The position numbers were made by a program, and so were the translations under genes. From NCBI GenBank assembly GCA_028386065.3, contig JAKUCV010003048.1, positions 232,423 to 296,422 on the forward strand: DNA of 64,000 bases, in the 5' to 3' direction. Each line of letters begins with the position of its first letter. Positions within the stretch are counted from its first letter, which is position 1. The DNA is from Turnera subulata (Eukaryota > Streptophyta > Magnoliopsida > Malpighiales > Passifloraceae). The notes under the pieces are model-generated. The model searched no databases. It saw nothing but the letters and a program-made list of their open reading frames with translations, and was not told the DNA's origin. Shown here one piece after another: positions 10,894 to 19,790 of the stretch.

Positions 10894-10980
10894 GGCATAC
10901 GATATAGCTCATTATACACAGAAAATTATAAGCCAATTTCTGAAAAACAGTTAAAAAAAATCAAAAGCAAAAAAAAAAAA

Positions 10981-11664
10981 ATGCCTACCCCTTCCACTGT
11001 ATTTTTTGTTGAGGGTGCAGCTGTAGGTAGGAGAAACCGATTAGCCTATAGTATTGTAAGTGAGCCGCCTGAGGAGCTGCCTATTGAACTAGGTAGAATG
11101 TCTCGCTTAGTATTTGTTGATGAGCTCTACTCCTCTAGATTTTTTGTTACACCCATGGAAGAGACTGTTTTTCTTGAGAGTCAAAGCCCACTTAGAACAT
11201 CCTTCTATGGTACCGTCAATGCCACCATGTTCTTCATATCTAAAAGGCTTGAAAGTTTTCAACTGGAGTCTACTCTTCAAACCTTAGAACAAGGAAGTTA
11301 TTACCGTCTATCAATGACTGCTCAGAGTGCTGCACAGGCCCCTGGCTTACCACCGACGTGGCCAAAGGTTCGCCTGCTAGTGTGGAATTGCAGAGGAATC
11401 ACGAGGCGCTCTGAAGACTTTGCAAGAATGTTGAGAGACCTGAAGAACCAGTACAAACCGAACATGGTTCTGCTCACCGAGACATTATGGCAACCTGGCG
11501 AAAACCACGGGGTCATCCCTCTCCGTTTTCTATCAGTGATCCGGTTTGAAATCCCTAGCCAGAATAACTCGGGTGGAATATGGTTTGCATGGAATGATAG
11601 AATTAGGGTTAACATAGTTAATACCCCTACTAGCATTTCTGTCACAGCTGTTCCAAATCGTTAG
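10981..11664 (+). CDS. Chimeric antisense ORF, copy 1: unknown N-terminal domain plus half an EEP (LINE-type endonuclease) domain
   Basis: This is an intact 227-residue ORF on the strand opposite to its host copia element. Residues 1-115 (VFFVEGA, RRNRLAY, VFVDELYSSRFFVT, MFFIS) match no family I recognise. After the linker PGLPPTWPKVR, residues ~137-227 resemble the N-terminal half of an endonuclease/exonuclease/phosphatase domain as in plant LINEs: LLVWNCRGI (metal-binding Asn), NMVLLTETLW (metal-binding Glu), GGIWFAWND. It ends before the catalytic His/Asp motifs, so nuclease activity is unlikely. Copies 2 and 3 stop at about the same place. A TATA box lies upstream and the 3' flank is shared with copy 2. 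Function unknown. Confidence 0.8.
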   Translation: MPTPSTVFFVEGAAVGRRNRLAYSIVSEPPEELPIELGRMSRLVFVDELYSSRFFVTPMEETVFLESQSPLRTSFYGTVNATMFFISKRLESFQLESTLQTLEQGSYYRLSMTAQSAAQAPGLPPTWPKVRLLVWNCRGITRRSEDFARMLRDLKNQYKPNMVLLTETLWQPGENHGVIPLRFLSVIRFEIPSQNNSGGIWFAWNDRIRVNIVNTPTSISVTAVPNR

Positions 11665-11930
11665 GAGCACATTGTAATAAGTCTGTTTACTTTTCAGCAT
11701 TTGTACTCAATTTTCATAATCAATAAAAGTGTTTATGTTTTCAGCATGTGTATGATATAAAATTCTTCCATGTGAATGTTCATCAAACAAGCTAGTGTTT
11801 CAATTTGATCAATTGTGCACTAACTACATGCTTAACATAAATTGAAAGAAATCTGAATATTCTTCCTGAAATATTTAGTCAGGAGCATGCAAGGTTGAGT
11901 GATAAGTGCAAAACCGGACCAGAAGATGAC

Positions 11931-11962
11931 AATATCGATGTTTAATAAGCAACATCGATGTT
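11931..11962. repeat. Isolated AACATCGATGTT pair downstream of the antisense gene
   Basis: The sites AATATCGATGTT (11931) and AACATCGATGTT (11951) are 20 bp apart. With the cluster at 9959-10339 they bracket antisense gene copy 1. Confidence 0.9.
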
Positions 11963-12095
11963 CCATATTTTTCAAATTATGATTCCCGCTATCTTGTTGC
12001 TTTTAGTAAGGGGAGTACCTACAAACCAAAATTAGGGGAGCCTCCGACGCTCAAGTCAGTAATGGTCAAAAAGAGATATGTGAGGAATGCATAGA

Positions 12096-13586
12096 TTACA
12101 TTAAAGTAGAGTCAAGTATGCCAAGTTCAGTTCGAATTCGAAAGTATGACTCTTTGTCTAAGGGTTTTGTAAAGATGTCAGCTAGTTGAGATTTTGTTTC
12201 AATCAATTCAATAGCTACATCTCCCTTGAGAACATGATCCCTAATGAAGTGATGCCTAATATCTATATGTTTTGTTCTAAAATAAAGAACCGGGTTCTTC
12301 GTCAAGCTTATGGCACTTGTGTTATCACATTTAAGAGGCACATGACTAAGGCTTAGACCATAATCTTTTAGTTGTTGTTTCATCCAAAAAATTTGTGCAC
12401 AACAACTTCCAGCGGCAATGTATTCCGCTTCGGTGGTAGACAATGCAACACTAGCTTGTTTCTTGCTAAACCAAGAGACTAATGAGCTACCTAGCTGCAA
12501 ATGGCATGTTCCACTGGTGCTTTTTCGATCTAATTTGCAGCCTGCAAAATCAGAGTCGGAATAGCCTACGAGATGACGTGTAGTGCCTTTTGGATACCAT
12601 AAGCCAACATTTATTGTGCCTACAAGGTATTTCATTATTCGTTTTATAGCCTTAAGATGAGACTCTTTAGGACAAGATTGAAACCGTGCACATAAACAGA
12701 CACTAAATATGATATCCGGCCTACTTGCCGTAAGGTAAAGAAGTGATCCAATCATACCTCGATATTTCTTAATGTCAACTTCAATACCTTTCTCATCTTT
12801 GTCTAAATGTATGGAAGTGCTCATTGGTGTGGCCATTTGCTTGGAGTTGTCCATTTCAAAGCGCTTGAGCAGCTCTTTGCAATACTTGGATTGGGAGATG
12901 AATGTTCCTTCCTTCATTTGTTTGACTTGTAAACCGAGGAAGAATGTCAACTCACCCATCATGGACATCTCAAACTCACTGGTCATCATGTTAGAGAATT
13001 CCTTGCACAAAGACTCATTAGTGGCACCAAAAATAATATCATCTACATAAATTTGAACCAAAAGAATGTTATGATGTTTGTTCTTAATGAATAAGGTGGT
13101 GTCAACCTTCCCTCTAGTGAATCCATTATCCAAAAGAAATTTACTCAAACGTTCATACCAAGCTCTTGGAGCTTGTTTGAGACCGTAGAGTGCTTTCTTG
13201 AGTTTAAAAACATGATCGGGAAAGGTATGATCTTCAAAGCCAGGAGGTTGAGCAACATATACTTCCTCTTGGATGAAGCCATTTAGAAATGCACTTTTGA
13301 CATCCATTTGATAAAGTTTGAAATTCATAGATGATGCAAATGCAAGCAAAAGACGAATGGCTTCTAGACGTGCAACAGGTGCATATGTTTCTTCAAAATC
13401 AATTCCTTGTTCTTGATTGTATCCTTTTGCTACCAACCTAGCTTTGTTTCTAGTTATTATGCCATTTTCATCTAGTTTGTTTCTAAACACCCATTTCGTG
13501 CCAATTATTGTATGATCAATGGGCCTTGGAACCAATTCCCAAACATCATTACTTTTGAATAGATTTAGCTCTTCTTGCATAGCCAA
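12096..13586 (-). CDS. pol: SIRE copia reverse transcriptase and RNase H
   Basis: The ORF is 496 residues. RT motifs in order are [69 protein letters not shown] and the catalytic YVDDIIFGA near residue 180, followed by [16 protein letters not shown]. RNase H shows [41 protein letters not shown] and RHHFIRDHV, and the ORF ends normally after DIFTKPLD. It is the C-terminal part of Pol. It is separated from integrase by a single in-frame TAA near 13635, and the apparent Met is internal. All catalytic residues are present. Confidence 0.95.
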   Translation of the reverse strand: MAMQEELNLFKSNDVWELVPRPIDHTIIGTKWVFRNKLDENGIITRNKARLVAKGYNQEQGIDFEETYAPVARLEAIRLLLAFASSMNFKLYQMDVKSAFLNGFIQEEVYVAQPPGFEDHTFPDHVFKLKKALYGLKQAPRAWYERLSKFLLDNGFTRGKVDTTLFIKNKHHNILLVQIYVDDIIFGATNESLCKEFSNMMTSEFEMSMMGELTFFLGLQVKQMKEGTFISQSKYCKELLKRFEMDNSKQMATPMSTSIHLDKDEKGIEVDIKKYRGMIGSLLYLTASRPDIIFSVCLCARFQSCPKESHLKAIKRIMKYLVGTINVGLWYPKGTTRHLVGYSDSDFAGCKLDRKSTSGTCHLQLGSSLVSWFSKKQASVALSTTEAEYIAAGSCCAQIFWMKQQLKDYGLSLSHVPLKCDNTSAISLTKNPVLYFRTKHIDIRHHFIRDHVLKGDVAIELIETKSQLADIFTKPLDKESYFRIRTELGILDSTLM

Positions 13587-13634
13587 GGTCCAATGTTCAT
13601 CATTAATTGCTTCAGAAATGGTTGTAGGCTCAAT

Positions 13635-14591
13635 TTATGAAACAAATGCAATGTGTCCTATGTTATCTCTAAGAGAATTTCGAGTACTTACCCCGCGGTT
13701 GATATCACCTATTACCGTGTCAAGGGGATGATCTTTGGACTCTCGCCATGCTCTAGGTAACTCTTGGTTGATATCAACCATTGTTTCTTGCATATCTTCC
13801 ACTGGGCTTGGTTCTTCTTGTTGAGGTACAACCTCCATTTCTTGTTGAGGTGTAGGTTCGGTTGAAGTGCCTCCTTTCTTCCAAACGTTGTCTTGCATAT
13901 CTTCTTCTTCCTTATCATCCAATGACATCTTCTCAAGTGTACCTACAAGATCATCACAGAAATCCTTTCTTGTCGAGCGAGTATTATTCTCTGCAAATAC
14001 AACATGAGGAGACTCCTCAACACTTAAGGTTCGTTTGTTAAAAACTCTATACGCTTTGCTGCGCAATGAATAGCCTAGAAAGATGCCTTCATCAGATTTT
14101 GCATCAAATTTTCCCAAATTGTCTTTTCCATTATTATGCACAAAACATTTGCAGCCAAAGACTCTAAGATGGGAAATATTTAGCTTTTTTCCCTTGTATA
14201 ATTCATAGGGTGTTTTCATGAGTAATGGCCTAATGATTGCTCGGTTTAACACGTAGCAAGCCGTACTTACTGCATCAGCCCAGAAATACTTAGGAATATT
14301 AGCCTCATTGAGCATAGTTCTTGCCATTTCCTCAAGACACCGATTTTTGTGTTCAACAACGCCATTTTGTTGTGGTGTCCGAGGGGCTGAGAAATTGTGC
14401 TCAATGCCATATTTAACACAAAAAGCTGAAAAATGATTGTTTTCAAATTCTCCTCCATGATCACTTCTAATGCAAGCAATTAAACAACCTTTTTCATTTT
14501 GAACTTTCTTAAGAAAGCTCTTAAATGTATCAAATGCTTCACTTTTATGAGTAAGGAATAAAGTCCAAGTGAATCTAGTATAATCATCCAC
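13635..14591 (-). pseudogene. pol: SIRE copia integrase core and C-terminal linker
   Basis: The catalytic core shows DDYTRFTWTLF, RSDHGGEFENNHF (second Asp) and NFSAPRTPQQNGVVEHKNR (catalytic Glu), giving the D,D-35-E pattern. The segment continues through AYRVFNKRTLSVEESPHVVF, the copia integrase C-terminus, and a Gln/Glu-rich linker before RT. It is bounded by in-frame TAA codons at both ends (near 14625 and 13635). Only these two changes interrupt an otherwise continuous PR-IN-RT-RH reading frame. Confidence 0.93.
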
Positions 14592-14624
14592 AATAACAAA
14601 TGCATAATAGTTCCCTCGAAAACT

Positions 14625-15263
14625 TTAAATTTGTGAGGGACCAAAGAGATCCATGTGCAAAAGTTGAAGTGGTCTAGATGTTGAGACAACGTTTTTAGAA
14701 TGAAACGAAGCTCGCACTTGCTTCCCCTTTTGACATGCATCACATATGGAATCCTTCTCAAATTTAATTTTTGGAATGCCAACTACTAAGTCTTGATTAA
14801 CTAGTTTGTTTAGCATTTTCATATTAACATGACCTACTCTACGATGCCATAACCATATATCATCTTCTTTGCTCATTAGACATTTTGAAAACTTTGATGA
14901 AGACTCTTCTAAGTTAACCATATAAATATTGTCAATTCTATCACCATGTAGAATGATCTTATTATCACTAAGACGTTCTACGGTGCATGACTTGGAATCA
15001 AAGATTACACGATTTCCCTTATCACATAATTGACTTATGCTTAAGAGATTGTGTTTAAGACCCTTAACAAGCAAAACATTATCAATGGAAGAAGACTCAT
15101 CTTTGCCAACCGAGCCAATGCCGATGATCTTTCCTTTGTTGTTGTCTCCAAAGACAATGTTTCCTCCATTTGATGGCTTTATTTGCAAAAATTTGGATGC
15201 TTCTCCGGTCATGTGCTTGGAGCATCCGCTATCAAGGTACCAAAGTACACTTGATGCCTTCAA
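14625..15263 (-). pseudogene. pol: SIRE copia protease and GAG-pre-integrase domain
   Basis: The protease active site is YLDSGCSKHMTG at the start. GAG-pre-integrase follows: DDIWLWHRRVGHVNMKMLNKL. The integrase zinc end and first catalytic Asp region follow with ICDACQKGKQ and LLHMDLFGPSQI. It ends at a TAA where family members have a sense codon. The first residues overlap the Gag terminus in another frame, so expression needs recoding or a lesion has occurred at the gag/pol border. Confidence 0.9.
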
Positions 15264-15282
15264 TCATACCTACAACATCAAA

Positions 15283-17042
15283 TCATTGAGATTTAGGTAC
15301 CCAAATCTTCTTGGGTCCTTGAGTGTTAGGAGCATAGTGGTTATGAGCTTCTTCTTGAGCCCAATGCCTATGCCTAGTGAAACAAACAAGAGCAATGTGT
15401 CCTATTCTATTGCAATAATGACAAATGACATTTGGGTTATGCATTCTTCTAGGTTGATAGTAGTTACTATGTTTCCTATACTTATGCACATTACTCACTT
15501 TGTTTACCATAAGTTGTACCTTAGGTTTCTTTGATTCAACTTTATGTCTTTTAGGTTCATTTCTAAAACCTATTCCATGCCTAGTAGATTGCAAATTACC
15601 TAGCATAGAATTCAGATTTTTATGAGGAGTATTAAACTTTTTCAAGGTTGTTTCAAGTTGTTCAGCTTGTTTCCTTAAAGGTATACATGATGAACATTCC
15701 TCTATACTTTTCTTTTCTAGCATCTTATTTTTATCCTTCAGCTTCCTATTTTCACATGCTAATTTTTCATTTTGTTCTTTTAAAGAGCCACATGATACAC
15801 ATTTCTTGGGTGTGTCTAGAGTCGTATTTTCTTCTTTAAGATTCTTATTCTCTTTAGACACATTTTCCATATCATTTTCCAAAGCTATAACTTGTTTCTT
15901 TAAGCACTTATTAACTTTAGAAATAGAAATGAATTCACCATAAAGCTCATCAAATGCATTTTGTAACTCTTCATATGAGACATTTTCATTTGGAGTGGTA
16001 CTTACCTCTTCCGGTTCTTCCCTTGCCATGAGACATAGGTTAGCCGTTTCTTCTTCATCGCTATCGGATGATTCATCACCGGAATCGCCTCCCCATGAGA
16101 TGTATGCCCTTTGCTTCTTGTAGGACTTCTTCTCCTTTCCCTCCTTCGCTTTGGGGCACTTGGGCTTGATGTTCCCACTCTCTCCACACCTATAGCATTT
16201 GGGTGGTCCGGACATCTTTCTCCCTTTCTTTACAAATTCCTTCTTCATGAATTTGTGGAATTTGCGGATGACGAGTCCGAGTTCCTGATCGTCATCGCTA
16301 GAGTCCGATTCAGTGAGCTCTTGTGTCTTGGAGGTGGAAGCCTTGAGAGCTATGTTCTTCTTCTTTGGTTCCTGCAAAGAGGGTTTAAGAATAGTAGTTT
16401 CAAAGGTTAGAAGATTACCTCTAAGACTGTCAATGGTTGTGTTCGATGTCCTGATGTTTTCAAAGATTGCGTCGGCTTTGGAGCGCCATTCGGGAGTGAG
16501 GCATCTAAGGACTTTTCTGACCAAGTCCTTGTCGGAGTAGACCTTCTTGAGAGCATGAAGGTTATTTACGATTTTAGAAAACCGTTCAAACATCTCCTCA
16601 ATTCCTTCGTTCTCCTTCATTCGAAAGAGTTCGTAATCTGCAGTGAGGGAGTCGATTTTGGCCTCTCGAACTTGATCGGTTCCTTCATAGGTGACCTCCA
16701 GCTTATCCCACTTTTTTTTTGCGGTTGTGCAGTAAGAGATTTCCGGTAATCATCGGGGTTGACTGCACAGTAGAGCATGTTGATTGATTTGGCATTGTTT
16801 TCAACCAACGTAATGTCTGCAGCGTTGTACTCCTCCTCCGTCTTTGGCACTTGGATTTCACCAACTTTCTTCGTCGAAATTTGCTCTCCAATCTTCATGA
16901 TTCGCCAAAGAGCATAGTTGTTGGATTGGAGGAAAATTCTCATCCTCTCCTTCCAGTAGCTATAATTAGTGCCATCAAAGAACGGTGGACGAGTGGTTGA
17001 TTGTCCTTCGAAGAGTCCTGCATGATTACTTGAAGAAGCCAT
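15283..17042 (-). pseudogene. gag: SIRE copia Gag, split by one frameshift
   Basis: The N-terminal piece (17042-16617) carries the diagnostic RPPFFDGTNYSYWKERMRIF segment. The downstream piece (to 15283) has MKENEGIEEMFERF, LRCLTPEWRSKADAI, a CCHC knuckle CYRCGESGNIKPKC, a long Lys/Glu coiled-coil-like region (ENDMENVSKENKNLKEEN), and a second knuckle CHYCNRIGHIALVC near the C-terminus. The two pieces join across a T homopolymer at 16711-16719, where a one-base slip explains the shift. Two knuckles separated by a coiled coil fit the unusually large SIRE Gag. The ATG lies ~56 bp after the 5' LTR. Confidence 0.92.
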
Positions 17043-17084
17043 AGAAAATTTTCTCTCAAACGGTTAAGTCTTTCAGAGAGTTAG

Positions 17085-17098
17085 GCTGCGCTACCAAT
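17085..17098 (-). promoter_or_regulatory. Primer binding site of the SIRE element
   Basis: On the - strand, TTGGTAGCGCAGCC directly follows the 5' LTR end. It is similar to the plant initiator-Met primer site. Confidence 0.7.
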
Positions 17099-18652
17099 TG
17101 TTAGAACAATAGCCCTACGCTAGAGGGGGGGTGAATAGCGTTTAACGGATTAAAAAAAAAATAAGCAGGAAATAAATGCGGAATTAAAAAATTGAAGGAC
17201 ACAAACAATTTATCCTGGTTCACACACACACTACTTGTGTGGCTAATCTAGTCCTTCAAGAGACTCTCTTGAAGATTCCACTATCTATGTTAAGCTTACG
17301 GGTGCTTAACAAACTGTTTACAACCTAGAGTTCTAGTCAGAAGAAACTCTAATCTCCTGCTTGAAGATACCTCGCTTCAAGACTTCTCACATAAGAAGAT
17401 ATTCCCTCTTCCTATGAATCTCAACAAGGGAACTAACCTCCCTTAGAGTGTATAACAACACAATCACTCAAACAAAGGCTCTCACAAGAGTAGATATGAG
17501 TTACAGAATTTAAGCTCAAAAAGGCAACTCTCAATCCTCAAAGGATATTGGCTCAATTAGGATTTGTAATGTATGAATGAATGGATAGTATGAATGTAGA
17601 GAGTTGATTAGTTACTTAATCAGAGCTGAAAATGCTCAATTTATAGCTCTGAAAAGTTATGGAGCCATTTGAAATGCACTCAAGAAAACAGCTTTAATAA
17701 AAACTTAGTGGGTGCTAAAAAGTTGTCAGAAATAACGGCTCAACATCGATGTTTAAAAGTACAACATCGATGTTTTGTCCAGCAATTTGAATTATTGGAC
17801 TAGCGGTAACTAAAACATCGATGTTCTCCAACCCAATATCGATGTTATTTTGATTCTGTGAAAAATCCTTTAAAGCATCATGTGAAGAACATCGATGTTT
17901 TATAAACCAACATCGATGTTATTTTGTTTCTGTGAAAATGAGATGAAAATTGATCATTGAAGAACATCGATGTTTAGTTTTACAACATCGATGTTATTTT
18001 GCTTCTGTGAACAAGAGTTAAAGATCCAATTTGAAGAACATCGATGTTCAAAATCCAACATCGATGTTATTTTGCTTCTGTGAAAAACGATTAAAACTGA
18101 CCATTATAGAACATCGATGTTGACACAAAGAACATCGATGTTGTGATTGTTTTCAAATGCAACGGTCTTTAGAACATCGATGTTATGGATTCTAACATCG
18201 ATGTTATTTGCCTACTGCCAGTTTTTGAAAAAATGGTTGAAGCCAAGAACATCGATGTTTGGGATTCCAACATCGATGTTCTGAGCCTACTGCTTGTTTT
18301 GAAGACTTGTTCAAAGGCAGGAACATCGATGTGTAAATCCACAACATCGATGTTCATGGCTGGAAAATCATTTTTATGCTTGGAAATATGTTATGTGATG
18401 GATGAGCAAAATTCATCTTATTTTGAGCCAATGTCCTAGAAGAGTTGAGTGTTATACCTTGTACAATTTTTGAATCTAACTCTTCTTGCTTGGCTCTTCA
18501 ATCTTGTGCTCATTCACTTTGATCCTTTGCTCTTGAATGGTTTCTTTGACTTGAGGATTGATTTGCCTTCATTTCAATTCATTTCTTTTTGCTTCCTGAA
18601 TAGTTTGTCAATATCAAAACCTATAAGAAGCAAGGAGACACTAGTTCCAACA
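17099..18652 (-). mobile_element. 5' LTR of the SIRE-type copia element
   Basis: It is 1,554 bp and collinear with 6672-8229. It contains the same nine palindrome pairs (first pair at 17742/17763) and the TATA box at 17639-17646. Its outer end TTCCAACA is followed by target duplication CGGGA. Confidence 0.95.
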
Positions 18653-18657
18653 CGGGA

Positions 18658-19314
18658 AAGATGAGATCGTTGACAGTACCAAAATGAAAATGGGAGATGA
18701 TCACTATGGATTTTATGGTCGGATTATCGTTGACTCGGAGACAACATGATGCTTTCTGGGTTATCGTTGACCGACTTACAAAGTCAGCTCATTTTCTTCC
18801 CATTCGACAGATAGACACCTTGGATAAGTTGGCAAAGCAGTATGTTGCAGAGATTGTGAGGCTACATGGAATTCCTAAGTCCATAGTCTCAGACAGAGAT
18901 CCGAGGTTCACATCACGGTTCTGGAAGAGTCTGCAAACAGCTTTGGGTACGAAATTGAGTTTCAGTACCGCGTTTCATCCTCAGACGGACGGACAGTTAG
19001 AAAGGACTATTCAGACACTGGAAGATATGCTAAGGGCTTGTGCTCTTAACTTCAATGGGAGTTGGGATCAGTATTTGCCTTTAGTGGAGTTTGCCTACAA
19101 CAATAGTTTTCATTCCAGTATTAGCATGTCACCATTTGAAGCTCTCTACGGAAGGAAGTGCCGAAGTCCAGTTTGCTGGGATGAAGAAGGTCTTCGTTTG
19201 ATCGTTGGTCCATGCTTGGTTAAGCAGACAGTTGATAAGATCAAGATAGTTAAGCAGAGTATGAGAGCAGCACAAGACCGACAGAAGAGTTATGCCGATA
19301 AGCATCGACGTTAG
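18658..19314 (+). pseudogene. pol: Gypsy integrase core (resumes after the copia insertion)
   Basis: The core shows TMDFMVGL, DAFWVIVDRLTKSAHFLPI (first Asp), SIVSDRDPRFTSRFW (second Asp) and FHPQTDGQLERTIQTLED (catalytic Glu), then AYNNSFHSSISMSPFEALYGRKCRSP. The catalytic triad is intact. Nonsense codons are at 18685-18687 (TGA where Trp is expected, before MITMDF) and at 19312-19314. The domain is contiguous with 5553-6671 once the copia element and one CGGGA are set aside. Confidence 0.93.
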
Positions 19315-19779
19315 ATGGAGTACCAGGTGGGAGAAAGAGTTTTCCTCCGAGTTGCACTTTGGAAGGGTGTTATCAGATTCGGGAAAAGAGGGAAGCTGAG
19401 TCCTAGGTACATCGGGCCGTATGAGATCGTGGAAAGGGTTGGACCCTTGGCGTACAGATTGTCTCTACCAGAGGAGTTGTCACGGATTCACGACGTGTTT
19501 CATGTCTCCATGCTGAGAAGATACAGATCAGATCCGAGCCATGTGATTACTATAGCAGATGTTGAGGTCGCAGAGGATCTTACGTATACAGAGTTGCCAG
19601 AGCAGATTCTTGCCCGAAAGGTCAGACAGTTGAGGAACCGAGTTATTCCGATGGTAAAGGTTAAGTGGAGCAAGCACTCTGCGAACGAGTCTACGTGGGA
19701 AGTCGAGGAGCATATGCGTTCTCAGTTCCGCACTTGTTCACAGCTTCGGAGTGAATTTCGGGGACGAAATTCTTTTTAA
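19315..19779 (+). CDS. pol: Gypsy integrase C-terminus with chromodomain
   Basis: The integrase C-terminal module shows LSPRYIGPYEIVERVGPLAYRL and HDVFHVSMLRRY (GPY/F type). A chromodomain-like end covers residues ~90-140 (TELPEQILARKVRQLRN, VKVKWSKHSANESTWEVEE). Chromodomains at this position define chromoviruses and direct integration to heterochromatin. With LTRs of 2.7 kb or more and this sequence type I place it in the Tekay/Del lineage. The ORF ends in the FRGRNSF tail that overlaps the polypurine tract. Confidence 0.92.
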   Translation: MEYQVGERVFLRVALWKGVIRFGKRGKLSPRYIGPYEIVERVGPLAYRLSLPEELSRIHDVFHVSMLRRYRSDPSHVITIADVEVAEDLTYTELPEQILARKVRQLRNRVIPMVKVKWSKHSANESTWEVEEHMRSQFRTCSQLRSEFRGRNSF

Positions 19780-19790
19780 GGTGGGTAGGC
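19752..19790 (+). other. Polypurine tract of the chromovirus
   Basis: 'aatttcggggacgaaatt' followed by 'aaggtgggtag' abuts the 3' LTR. The same signature, reversed, stands at 30735-30770 in the level 2 element. Confidence 0.75.

Larger units (their letters stand above)
6672..18652 (-). mobile_element. SIRE/Maximus-type Ty1-copia element nested in the gypsy integrase
   Basis: This is a complete 11,981-bp insertion bounded by a perfect 5-bp target duplication CGGGA (6667-6671 and 18653-18657). It has two ~1.55-kb LTRs that look nearly identical by eye, a primer site, a polypurine tract, gag, pol in copia order (PR-IN-RT-RH), and an extra ORF in the envelope position. All are on the - strand. 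The SIRE assignment rests on the Gag N-terminus (RPPFFDGTNYSYWKERM), the large size and the 3' extra ORF. It also carries a + strand antisense gene at 10981-11664. The close LTRs and the small number of coding lesions indicate a recent insertion. Confidence 0.95.

Noticed and set aside
10981..11664. Active endonuclease
   Set aside because: Only the first half of the EEP domain is present. The later catalytic motifs are missing in all three copies.
12772..13050. + strand ORFs opposite the SIRE pol and gag
   Set aside because: Shadow frames of the coding strand, without independent features.
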